Shown in pieces: positions 26,143 to 33,572 of a stretch of DNA of 60,234 bases. The stretch spans positions 1 through 60,234 of the forward strand of contig NZ_MVHU01000029.1 in NCBI RefSeq assembly GCF_002086285.1. The letters are read 5' to 3'. Source of the DNA: Mycolicibacter kumamotonensis (GTDB lineage Bacteria > Actinomycetota > Actinomycetes > Mycobacteriales > Mycobacteriaceae). The notes under the pieces are model-generated. The model saw only the letters and a list, made by a program, of their open reading frames with translations. It was not told the origin of the DNA and did not search any database. The first letter of the stretch is position 1. Every line of letters starts with the position of its first letter. A program made the translations under genes and the position numbers.

Positions 26143-26576
26143 GCCTCGTCCTTCCAAAATTCGGCCAAGCCCGCGCGGACGGCTTGCACGTCCTCGTCGG
26201 TTCCCATCAATTCGAATCGGTACAGGTACGGCACCGCGCACTTGCGGGCGACCACGTCGCCCGCGTAGCAGAATTCCGCACCGAAGTTGGTGTTGCCTGC
26301 GGCGATCACACCGCGCAGCAGGCTGCGGTTGTGTTCGTTGTTCAAGAACGCGATGACCTGCTTGGGCACATAGCCGCCCGCGGCGTCATCGGTGATGTTC
26401 GGTGTCCCCCGGCCGCCACCGTAGGTCGGCAGCACCAGCACATAGGGGTGGTCGACCTCGATGCGCCCGTGCAGCGGGATCCGGATGGCCGGCAGCTGCA
26501 ACTTCTGCACGAAGCGGTGGGTGTTCTCCGACACCGAGGAGAAATACACCAGGCTGCATTCACGATCCGCAGACAC
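26109..26576 (-). CDS. nrdI: flavodoxin-like ribonucleotide reductase stimulatory protein NrdI
   Basis: A 155-residue FMN protein that supplies the oxidant for assembling the NrdF dimanganese-tyrosyl cofactor. The phosphate loop is VYFSSVSENTHRF near residue 10; GGGRGTPNITDDAAGGYVPKQ and GNTNFGAEFCYAGD carry the flavin-contact loops. GTG 26576 has GAAGGGGG upstream. It lies between nrdH and nrdE in the usual nrdHIE order, 55 bases after nrdH. Confidence 0.96.
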   Translation of the reverse strand: MSADRECSLVYFSSVSENTHRFVQKLQLPAIRIPLHGRIEVDHPYVLVLPTYGGGRGTPNITDDAAGGYVPKQVIAFLNNEHNRSLLRGVIAAGNTNFGAEFCYAGDVVARKCAVPYLYRFELMGTDEDVQAVRAGLAEFWKDEACHQPLQLQSR

Positions 26577-26631
26577 GGCGACCCCCTTCAGCTCTCAGTC
26601 AGACTCCACCCGTACCCGACCGGGCGGCCGA

Positions 26632-26871
26632 TTACGCGCTGAGCGCGGTCTGCGCCAGCGCCTTGATGCGGTCCGGGCGGAAGCCCGACCAGTGCTCGTC
26701 GCCGGCGACGACGACCGGGGCCTGCAGGTAACCCAGCGCCATCACGTAGTCCCGCGCCTCGGAGTCGAGCGTGATGTCGACGGTCTCGTAGGCGATGCCC
26801 TGGTTGTCCAGCGCCTTGTAGGTGGCGTTGCACTGCACGCACGCGGGCTTGGTGTAAACGGTGATGCTCAT
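26632..26871 (-). CDS. nrdH: glutaredoxin-like electron donor NrdH
   Basis: A 79-residue redoxin with thioredoxin-like specificity that reduces NrdE. The active site is CVQC at residues 11-14 after ITVYTKPA, and the C-terminal WSGFRPDRIK is the NrdH signature. It is the first gene of nrdHIE. The upstream 200 bases carry a promoter region with two NrdR-box-like sites. Confidence 0.97.
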   Translation of the reverse strand: MSITVYTKPACVQCNATYKALDNQGIAYETVDITLDSEARDYVMALGYLQAPVVVAGDEHWSGFRPDRIKALAQTALSA

Positions 26872-27270
26872 GGGCGGCAGACTCCTCAGCGAATCGTCGA
26901 CAACGAACAGATGACGGATCAGGTATTACTTTCAGCGGGCCGCCAAGGCCTTGGATTTCCCGCTTCCGCCGCAGCTCCGGGCACCGAATCGATGCCGCTC
27001 GCCGCAGTCCGGTCAGCCGGGGGATCCGGGGTCTGTCGGTGCTTGAAACACTACACCTAGTGGGTGTCCTTGAGAAGTCATACAAGATGTTCCGAACAAC
27101 ATTCTTGAAATTCGCTGGTTGTAAGCCTGCGGCCTCCCCCGCACCGGCGTGTCGCACATCACACAATCCAGCTCGGTGGCCCATGCCGACAGGTCTACCA
27201 TCGGCCACCGACAACGGCCGCCCTGCGGCGGGCCCGCGCACGCCTTCCAGCAAAGACACCTCAGGGCGGT
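26872..27270. other. nrdH upstream region without a gene
   Basis: These 399 bases hold no convincing gene. Bases 26990-27120 are less GC-rich than the surroundings and hold the NrdR-like boxes plus an ATGTT-ccgaac-AACAT inverted repeat at 27087-27102. Bases 27120-27270 show nothing beyond scattered GC-rich sequence after the FMN reductase stop at 27271. Confidence 0.6.
27048..27095 (-). promoter_or_regulatory. tandem NrdR-box-like sites upstream of nrdHIE
   Basis: ACACTACACCTAGTGG (27048-27063) holds an exact CACTA-CACC-TAGTG inverted repeat and agrees well with known actinobacterial NrdR boxes. A weaker candidate, ATACAAGATGTTCCGA, lies at 27080-27095, 32 bases on. The same 32-base spacing is seen before nrdF2. 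Confidence 0.6.
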
Positions 27271-27825
27271 TCAGCGCACCTCGGCGGCCAGTTTCGCCAC
27301 CACGTCGCGCACGTCGGAAACCAGCTGTGCGTGCTCACGGGGATGCTTGCCGTCCAGGGTGCCGATGGGCACCGACAACTTGATCTCCTCGACCACGCGC
27401 GGCCCGGCGAGACCGAATGACTTCCGGGTCTCGTCATGCGCCCACACGCCGCCGTACCGGCCCAGGGCCGCCCCGATCACGGCCAGCGGCTTTCCCTTCA
27501 GCGCGCCGTCACCGAACGGACGGGACAACCAGTCGATGGCGTTCTTGAGCACGGCCGGGATGGTGCCGTTGTATTCCGGGGTGATCACCAGGGCAGCGTC
27601 GACGTCAGCGGCCACCGCCCGCAGGGCCGCCACCGGCGCGGGCAGCACCGCCGGAGCATCCAGGTCCTCGTTGTAGAACGGCAGCTCACCCAAGCCCTCG
27701 CAGACCGTCACCGTGACACCGCTCGGGGCGGTCTCGGCCGCCAATTGCGCGATCTGGCGGTTGACCGATGCCTTGCGCAGACTGCCCACCAACACCAGCA
27801 CCGTGAGCTTCCGATTCACCGTCAT
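27271..27825 (-). CDS. NADPH-dependent FMN reductase (Rv3054c-like)
   Basis: A 184-residue flavodoxin-fold reductase. The FMN phosphate loop is VLVGSLRKASVNRQ near residue 11 and the flavin-contact motif is TPEYNGTIPAVLKNAIDWLSR near residue 80. Such enzymes reduce quinones, azo dyes, chromate or supply FMNH2. It is 45 bases downstream of the SDR gene on the same strand and follows the Rv3054c/Rv3057c layout, but the dinP gene that lies between them in M. tuberculosis is absent. ATG 27825 is used; ATG 27858 is possible. Confidence 0.9.
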   Translation of the reverse strand: MTVNRKLTVLVLVGSLRKASVNRQIAQLAAETAPSGVTVTVCEGLGELPFYNEDLDAPAVLPAPVAALRAVAADVDAALVITPEYNGTIPAVLKNAIDWLSRPFGDGALKGKPLAVIGAALGRYGGVWAHDETRKSFGLAGPRVVEEIKLSVPIGTLDGKHPREHAQLVSDVRDVVAKLAAEVR

Positions 27826-27869
27826 GCCTGAGGCGAACCGGAACCGGTCCCGATTCATTCCGCAGCGCC

Positions 27870-28742
27870 CTACCGGGTCAGGGGTTTCCTCGATGGGCGC
27901 AGTGCGCGGCTGAACAGCACGTTGACCTGGCGCATGGTCACGCTGTAGGGCAGCCACGCCAGCCGCTTGAACGCGTAGAGCGCCCGGATGTCGCCGGAGG
28001 TGTAGACCAGGTAGCGGTTACGGGCCACCCCGGCCAGGATCTTCTCCGCCGCCTTCTCCGGTGTCACCGCGTGGCCGGCGAACCGACCGACCCAGCGTTG
28101 GACCTGCGGATCATCGCGGTCGACCCCGGCGATCTCCACGGTGTTGACCAGTGGGGTCTTCACCGCGCCGGGAACAACCACCGACACTCCGATGCGGTGG
28201 CGCGCCAGGTCGAAGCGCAGCACCTCGGACACCCCGCGCAGGCCGTACTTGCTCGCGCTGTAGGCGGCATGCCACGGCAGAGCGACCAGCCCGGCGGCCG
28301 AGGACACGTTGACCAGATGGCCGCCCCGGCCGGCCGCGACCATCGGCGGCAGGAATGTCTCGATGACGTGGATCGGGCCCATCAGGTTGATCGAGACCAT
28401 CTTGCTCCACTGCTCGTGGGTCAACCGGTCGACGGTCCCCCACGCCGACACCCCCGCGATGTTCATCACGATGTCCATCGCGCTGTGCCGCTCGTGGATT
28501 TCGGCGCCGAAGGCGGCGACCTCGTCGTAATCGGCGATGTCGACCACCCGGTGCTCGGGCACCAGCGCACCGAGGGCCCGCGCGTCGGCGACGGTCTCGG
28601 CAAGTCCGTCGGCGTTGCGGTCGGTCAGATACAGTTCGGCGCCCAGCTCGGCCAGCCGTAACGCGGTGGCCCTACCGATCCCGCTCGCCGCCCCGGTGAT
28701 GAAGCACCGCTTGCCCCGGTAGTACTCCGCAACGCGTGTCAT
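27870..28742 (-). CDS. short-chain dehydrogenase/reductase (Rv3057c-like)
   Basis: A 290-residue classical SDR. NAD(P) motif FITGAASGIGRATA is at residues 13-26, NIAG near residue 92, Ser of VSSAAG near residue 144, and catalytic YSASK near residue 158. The C-terminal 50 residues (VYTSGDIRALYAFKRLAWLPYSVTMRQVN) resemble membrane-associated mycobacterial SDRs. ATG 28742 is selected by homology to the SDR start. It follows the TetR gene by 38 bases and may be controlled with cyp136 by that repressor. Confidence 0.9.
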   Translation of the reverse strand: MTRVAEYYRGKRCFITGAASGIGRATALRLAELGAELYLTDRNADGLAETVADARALGALVPEHRVVDIADYDEVAAFGAEIHERHSAMDIVMNIAGVSAWGTVDRLTHEQWSKMVSINLMGPIHVIETFLPPMVAAGRGGHLVNVSSAAGLVALPWHAAYSASKYGLRGVSEVLRFDLARHRIGVSVVVPGAVKTPLVNTVEIAGVDRDDPQVQRWVGRFAGHAVTPEKAAEKILAGVARNRYLVYTSGDIRALYAFKRLAWLPYSVTMRQVNVLFSRALRPSRKPLTR

Positions 28743-28780
28743 GGGTGCAGACGATACCGGCGGTACCGACCACGGACGTT

Positions 28781-29443
28781 TCAATCCCCGACCGCGTCCG
28801 TACTTCCGCTCCACAGCGCGGTGCGCCACAGCGCCTCGAGCACTCGCACGCCGCCCTGCACGTCACCGTCGGCGCCCAGGAAGGCGCTGTCGCCGGAGAG
28901 CATGTAGGCGGTGGTGGCCGCCAGCGTCCGCACCAGTGCGGGGATGTCGTCGCTGATCGGGTTCGCGGTGCCGGCGGCGATCTCGTCGTTGACCACGCAG
29001 ACGATCTGGTTGATCACCGCGTCGATCTGGGCGTCGAGCAGTTCGCGGATCTCGGCATCGCTGTTGCGTGCCAAGTTGCACGCCGACATCACCGGATCGT
29101 TGTGGGCGTAAACCGCCGCCGCGCTGCCTACCATGCGTCGCGCGAAGGCCGCCGGCGATTCGTCGGCACCGCGCGGCGCGAAGTAGTGGGTGAGCTCTTC
29201 GAGCTCGTGGGTCGCCTCGGCGAGGATGTGGGCCAGGACGGCGTATTTGGAATCGAAATAGAAGTAGAAGCCCGACCGGGCCACCCCGGCCCGATCGCTG
29301 ATGGTGCTCACCGACAGCTCCGCGAACGGCTTTTCCTCCAGCAGTTCCCGCACCGCCTGGACAATCGCCTGGCGCTGCTTATCGCCTCGGCGCTGGGGCG
29401 CATCGCCGGTAGCCGGGCCGCCCGCGTCACGCTGGATACTCAC
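28781..29443 (-). CDS. TetR family regulator (Rv3058c-like)
   Basis: A 220-residue TetR protein. The helix-turn-helix covers about residues 30-62 (AELSVSTISDRAGVARSGFYFYFDSKYAVL, in part). The ligand domain contains HYFAPRGADESPAAFARRMVGSAAAVYAHNDPVMSACN-like helices. It is divergent from cyp136 with a strong palindrome between, so it most likely represses cyp136, itself and the SDR gene behind it. GTG 29443 is used; GTG 29452 is an alternative. Confidence 0.9.
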   Translation of the reverse strand: MSIQRDAGGPATGDAPQRRGDKQRQAIVQAVRELLEEKPFAELSVSTISDRAGVARSGFYFYFDSKYAVLAHILAEATHELEELTHYFAPRGADESPAAFARRMVGSAAAVYAHNDPVMSACNLARNSDAEIRELLDAQIDAVINQIVCVVNDEIAAGTANPISDDIPALVRTLAATTAYMLSGDSAFLGADGDVQGGVRVLEALWRTALWSGSTDAVGD

Positions 29444-29476
29444 CCCTTGCACCTTGCACCACGCCGCGCCGGATTC

Positions 29477-29498
29477 AAACTTGACACGCGTCAACTTT
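29477..29498. promoter_or_regulatory. putative TetR operator in TetR-cyp136 gap
   Basis: AAACTTGAC and GTCAACTTT flank ACGC; the arms pair at 8 of 9 positions. The site is centred 87 bases before the cyp136 ATG and overlaps TTGACA, a good -35 for cyp136. Confidence 0.6.
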
Positions 29499-29584
29499 AA
29501 CCTGAGGATGTGGTTGCGTGACGGTTGCCACACGCACCAAAATCGCTGCGCGTTATGACGCCATCAACGAGAGGTAGCCAGCCG

Positions 29585-31060
29585 ATGACGACCATGACCA
29601 CCCCGCAGTATCTGCTCGACCAGGCCAAGCGCCGGTTCACCCCGACGCTGAACACCATCCCCGGCATGGGCGCCATCGAGAAGCGGCTGCTGAACGTGGA
29701 TTGGAAGCAGAAGACGCTGGCCGAGCCGCCGCCGGGCAGCGAGCTCAAGCCCATCATGGGTGACTCCGGGCTGCCGCTGCTGGGCCACATCATCGAGATG
29801 TTCCGCCAGGGGCCGGACTTCCCGCTGCACATCTACAACAAGTACGGCCCGGTGTACTTCGCCGAGTCGCCGATACTGCCGTCGATCGTCGCGCTGGGAC
29901 CCGACGCCACCCAGGCCATCTTCACCAACAAGCAGAAGGACTACTCGACCACCGGCTGGATCCCGGTCATCGGGCCGTTCTTCGACCGCGGCCTGATGCT
30001 GCTGGACTTCGACGAGCACCTGCACCACAAGCGGATCATGCAGGGGGCGTTCACCCGGCCGCGACTGGCCAGCTACGTCGAGACCATGGACCGGGTGATC
30101 ACCCCGATCGTGGCCGACTGGCCGACCGACAACGCCCGGTTCCTGTTCCACCCCGCGGCCAAGGAACTGACCCTCGACGTGGCGGCGGTGGTATTCATGG
30201 GCCACGAACCCGGTGAGGACCACGAGCTGGTAACCAAGGTCAACCACGCGTTCGAGCAGACCACCCGCGCCGGCGGTGCGATCATCCGCACCGCGGTGCC
30301 GCCGTTCAAGTGGTGGCAGGGCCTGCAGGGCCGCAAGGTGCTCGAAGCCTATTTCGCCGAGCGGGTCACCGCACGCCGGCGCGTCGAGGGCGCCGACATG
30401 CTGTCGGTGCTGTGCCACACCGCCGATGACGACGGCAACACCTTCAGCGATCAAGACATCGTCAACCACATGATCTTCCTGATGATGGCCGCGCACGACA
30501 CCACCACGTCGACGGTGACCACCATGGCCTACCACCTGGCCGCCAACCCACGGTGGCAGGAGCGGGCCCGCGACGAATCGGCGCGGCTCGGCGACGGACC
30601 GCTGGACATCGAGTCGCTGGAGAAGCTGGAGACCCTCGACCTGGTGATGGACGAGTCGCTGCGCTTGGTCACCCCGCTGCCGTTCAATATGCGCCAGGCG
30701 GTGCGCGACACCGAACTGCTCGGGCACTACGTCCCGGCCGGCACCAACGTCGTCACCTGGCCGGGCATGAACCACTGGCTGCCCGAGCTCTACACCAACC
30801 CCCGCGAGTTCGACCCGGAACGATTCCTGGAGCCGCGCGCCGAGCACAAGAAGCACCGCTACGCCTGGGCGCCGTTCGGCGGCGGCGCGCACAAGTGCAT
30901 CGGGATGAACTACGGACGCCTCGAGGTCAAGACCATCCTGCACCGGATGCTGCGCCGCTACCAGCTGGACGTAGCCCGGCCCGGTTACCAACCGCGCTGG
31001 GACTACGGCGGCATGCCGATTCCGATGGACGGTATGCCGATCGTGTTGCGCCGGCTGTAG
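29585..31060 (+). CDS. cyp136: cytochrome P450 CYP136
   Basis: A 491-residue P450, close in length to M. tuberculosis CYP136 (Rv3059), which has 492. The I helix is MMAAHDTTTSTV near residue 320, with Ala in place of the more usual Ala-Gly. ExxR is DESLRL near residue 358, and the haem loop is FGGGAHKCIG near residue 437. CYP136 resembles sterol 14-demethylases (CYP51-like), but its substrate is unproven. ATG 29585 is chosen over upstream codons by this length match. TetR is divergent; the gene converges on the LeuA-domain gene. Confidence 0.92.
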   Translation: MTTMTTPQYLLDQAKRRFTPTLNTIPGMGAIEKRLLNVDWKQKTLAEPPPGSELKPIMGDSGLPLLGHIIEMFRQGPDFPLHIYNKYGPVYFAESPILPSIVALGPDATQAIFTNKQKDYSTTGWIPVIGPFFDRGLMLLDFDEHLHHKRIMQGAFTRPRLASYVETMDRVITPIVADWPTDNARFLFHPAAKELTLDVAAVVFMGHEPGEDHELVTKVNHAFEQTTRAGGAIIRTAVPPFKWWQGLQGRKVLEAYFAERVTARRRVEGADMLSVLCHTADDDGNTFSDQDIVNHMIFLMMAAHDTTTSTVTTMAYHLAANPRWQERARDESARLGDGPLDIESLEKLETLDLVMDESLRLVTPLPFNMRQAVRDTELLGHYVPAGTNVVTWPGMNHWLPELYTNPREFDPERFLEPRAEHKKHRYAWAPFGGGAHKCIGMNYGRLEVKTILHRMLRRYQLDVARPGYQPRWDYGGMPIPMDGMPIVLRRL

Positions 31061-31069
31061 ATCCGCGCC

Positions 31070-31537
31070 TCACCGGTCGTTCAGGAGGCGGTTGGCACAG
31101 GCGATGACCGCCTCCAGCGCGGAGCGCCCGGCCTCGGGCGCGAAGCCCACCGCCCAGGACGCGCCGCGGCCGTTCGAGCCGTGGATGAACGTGGCGGTCT
31201 CGGTGCCGCACCGAAGCTGGTGAAAACCCAAGATTTCCAGGGTGATTCCGCGGTCGTGCAGCATCGTGGTGAGTGCGGCCAGCGGTCCGGACGCGGCAGC
31301 GGTGCAGGTGCCGGTGACGCCGCGCACGGCGATGGTCGCCTGGTAGGTGCGTCCCTGCGGACCCAGTCGGGCGGCGGGCCGCTCGGCGTCCAGGCAGCGC
31401 CACCGGCTCAGTGTCAGCGGTCCTCCGGCGCGGCCGTAGGCGGAGACGAAGCCGTCCCACGACAGCCGCGCGGCCTGGTCGCGCAGTTCACGCGGGAGCG
31501 GAACCCGGAATTGCTCGGCGAATGATGCTGTGGTCAT
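31070..31537 (-). CDS. stand-alone LeuA allosteric (dimerisation) domain protein
   Basis: A 155-residue soluble protein that resembles only the C-terminal leucine-binding regulatory domain of 2-isopropylmalate synthase, preceded by a short segment (LPRELRDQAARLSWDGFVSAYG). The domain core is visible in TYQATIAVRGVTGTCTAAASGPLAALTTMLHDRGI and FHQLRCGTETATFIHGSNG, with ACANRLL at the end. There is no catalytic TIM barrel. It may bind leucine or another branched-chain product and influence LeuA or another enzyme; this is inference. A leader peptide and alternative hairpins lie just upstream. ATG 31537 is used. Confidence 0.8.
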   Translation of the reverse strand: MTTASFAEQFRVPLPRELRDQAARLSWDGFVSAYGRAGGPLTLSRWRCLDAERPAARLGPQGRTYQATIAVRGVTGTCTAAASGPLAALTTMLHDRGITLEILGFHQLRCGTETATFIHGSNGRGASWAVGFAPEAGRSALEAVIACANRLLNDR

Positions 31538-31585
31538 GTGTCGGTCTCTTCTGCTCGGTGGAGAGTGACCGACGGGTAATAGCCT

Positions 31586-31626
31586 CCGACCCACAGCGGG
31601 GGGTCGGTCTGGATCAGACCCCGCTG
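31586..31626 (-). promoter_or_regulatory. leader attenuator hairpins
   Basis: On the minus strand two mutually exclusive structures form. One pairs CAGCGGGG (31626-31619) with CCCCGCTG (31601-31594) and includes an inner GGTCTG-ATC-CAGACC stem. The other pairs CCGACCC (31607-31601) with GGGTCGG (31592-31586) around an 8-base loop. The first contains the end of the leader peptide frame, the second would act as terminator or block. No U-run follows. Confidence 0.6.
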
Positions 31627-31658
31627 CGGGTACCGGCTACTACGAGCAGATGACGCAT
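31614..31658 (-). CDS. branched-chain leader peptide
   Basis: A 14-residue frame, MRHLLVVAGTRSGV, starts at ATG 31658 and stops at 31614. Leu-Leu-Val-Val in a row at residues 4-7 would stall ribosomes when leucine or valine tRNA is uncharged. TAGCCT (31673-31668) is placed as a -10 element so that transcription could start at or next to the ATG, giving a leaderless message. Its stop codon lies inside the first hairpin, as in classic leu or ilv leaders. Confidence 0.6.
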   Translation of the reverse strand: MRHLLVVAGTRSGV

Positions 31659-31711
31659 GATCCGGCCAGGCTAGTCGGGCTCGGCTCGGTGTGCAACCCG
31701 ATTATTTCGGC

Positions 31712-33448
31712 TCAATTCAGGATGCGCCGGGCGACATTGGTGGTCACCAGATCGAGCAGTTCTTCGCCGCGGCCGGCGAGGATGGTCCGAATCGCATACA
31801 GCGAGAACCCCTTGGCCTGCTCGGCGGTGATCGCCGGCGGAATCGACAGTTCCTGACGGGCCGTGACGACATCGACCACGGCCGGCCCGTCGTAGCCGAA
31901 CGCATCGGACAGGGCGGCTTCCAGGTCACCGGGCTGCTCCACCCGGCGCCCGAACATGCCTAGTGCGCTCGCGACGGCGCCGAAGTCGGGGTTGTGCAGT
32001 TCGGTGCCGAAGTTGACGATGCCGGCGGCCTTCATCTCCAGTTCGACGAAGTTCAGCGACGAGTTGTTGAACACGATCACCTTGACCGGCAACCGATTCT
32101 GCGCCAGCGTCAGCAACTCGCCGAACAGCATTGCCAGCCCGCCGTCGCCGGCCAGGGCGATGACCTGTCGCCGGCGGTCGACGGTCTGCGCGCCGATCGC
32201 GTGCGGCAGCGCGCACGCCATGGTGCCGTGGTTGAACGACCCGATCAGTCGTCGTCGCCCGTTCATGGTCACGTAGCGCGCCGCCCACACCACCGGGGAC
32301 CCGACGTCGACGGTGAACACTGCGTCGTCGGACGCCAATCGATTCGCCACCGCGGCAACGTATTCGGGACGAATCGGGGTGCGGTCCCGATCGTTGGACG
32401 CCAATGCGTCCAGCCGCTTGCGGGTCTTGCGGTAGTGCCCCAGCGACCGCTCCAGATGAGTGCGGTCGGTCTTGGTTGCCAACAGCGGGCGCAGCGCGGC
32501 GACGGTGTCGACCACCGTACCCAGCAGCCCGAGGTCGATCGGGGTGCGTCGTCCCAGGTTGCGGCCGCGGATATCGACCTGGATGATCTTCGCGCGTTCG
32601 GGATAGAACTGCTGGTAGGGAAAATCGGTGCCGAGCATCAACAGCACGTCGGCTTCCCTGATCGCCTTGTAACCGGAGGCGAATCCGAGCAGCCCCGTCA
32701 TACCGACATCGTTGGGGTTGTCGTATTCGATGTATTCCTTGCCGCGCAGCGCGTGCACGATCGGCGCCGCCAGCGTGCGCGCCAGGTCGATGACCTCGTC
32801 GTGGGCGCCGGCCACCCCGGCACCGGCCAGGATGGTGACGTTGTCCGCGGCGTTGAGCATGGTCGCGGCGGCGCTCAGGGCGCGCTCGTCGGGATGGCAG
32901 ACCGCCCCGGCGGGCAGCACCGGACGCGCTCCCCAGGCGGTGGTCTCGACCCGGGTGGAAAAGATCTCCCCGGGCACGACCACCACCGCGACGCCGTTCT
33001 CCTCGACCGCGGCGCGCATCGCCAACTCCAGGATGCGCGGTGCCTGCTCGGGGGTGCTGACCAGTTCGCAGTAGACGCTGCATTCGCGAAACAGGTTCTG
33101 GGGGTGGGTTTCCTGGAAGTAGTCCGAGCCGATCTCGGCGAGCGGGATGTGTGCGGCGATCGCCAGCACCGGCACCCGGCTGCGCTGGGCGTCGTACAGC
33201 CCGTTGATCAGGTGCAGGTTGCCGGGTCCGCAACTGCCGGCGCACACCGCCAGCCTCCCGCTCAGTGCGGCGTCGGCGGCGGCGGCGAACGCCGCGGTCT
33301 CCTCGTGACGGACCTGCTCCCAGCTGAAGTCGCCGGCCCGCCGGATCGCGTCGGTGAAGCCGTTGAGGCTGTCCCCCGGGATCCCGTAGACGCGGTGCAC
33401 TCCGCTGCGCTTGAGGGTGGCGATGACATGGTCGGCGACGGTTGCCAT
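31712..33448 (-). CDS. poxB: pyruvate:quinone oxidoreductase-like ThDP enzyme PoxB
   Basis: A 578-residue thiamine diphosphate enzyme. The catalytic Glu is in RHEETAAFAAAADA near residue 50, the ThDP-Mg motif is AGDGGLAMLFGELLTLAQNRLPVKVIVFNN near residue 428, and GIPGDSLNGF at the N-terminus is characteristic of pyruvate oxidases. It would oxidise pyruvate to acetate and CO2, reducing membrane quinone. The acetolactate synthase family is related, so activity is inferred. GGAGGACGTGAA precedes ATG 33448. The LeuA leader lies in the 174 bases downstream on the same strand. Confidence 0.88.
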   Translation of the reverse strand: MATVADHVIATLKRSGVHRVYGIPGDSLNGFTDAIRRAGDFSWEQVRHEETAAFAAAADAALSGRLAVCAGSCGPGNLHLINGLYDAQRSRVPVLAIAAHIPLAEIGSDYFQETHPQNLFRECSVYCELVSTPEQAPRILELAMRAAVEENGVAVVVVPGEIFSTRVETTAWGARPVLPAGAVCHPDERALSAAATMLNAADNVTILAGAGVAGAHDEVIDLARTLAAPIVHALRGKEYIEYDNPNDVGMTGLLGFASGYKAIREADVLLMLGTDFPYQQFYPERAKIIQVDIRGRNLGRRTPIDLGLLGTVVDTVAALRPLLATKTDRTHLERSLGHYRKTRKRLDALASNDRDRTPIRPEYVAAVANRLASDDAVFTVDVGSPVVWAARYVTMNGRRRLIGSFNHGTMACALPHAIGAQTVDRRRQVIALAGDGGLAMLFGELLTLAQNRLPVKVIVFNNSSLNFVELEMKAAGIVNFGTELHNPDFGAVASALGMFGRRVEQPGDLEAALSDAFGYDGPAVVDVVTARQELSIPPAITAEQAKGFSLYAIRTILAGRGEELLDLVTTNVARRILN

Positions 33449-33464
33449 TTCACGTCCTCCTCAC

Positions 33465-33532
33465 CGGGAGCGAGCGTGCGCAGAATGCCACCGCAGACGG
33501 CGTGTCGCCGCGCAAACACGCACGCTCGCCCG
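33465..33532. repeat. short palindromic intergenic repeat
   Basis: GCGAGCGTGCG (33470-33480) and CGCACGCTCGC (33519-33529) form an 11-base stem, and CGGCG-TGT-CGCCG (33498-33510) forms an inner hairpin. Together they make a three-way-like fold in the poxB-fadE22 gap. I recall similar CGAGCGTGCG palindromes scattered in mycobacterial genomes; only one copy is in this window. Confidence 0.55.
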
Positions 33533-33572
33533 TAACGCGCCGCACGTTCGCACGGGTCGCGCGTAGGAGACG

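Noticed and set aside
24964..26268. 434-codon open frame on the plus strand opposite nrdE
   Set aside because: Leu/Val/Gly/Asp-rich composition is the usual antisense shadow of a high-GC gene; nrdE is certain.
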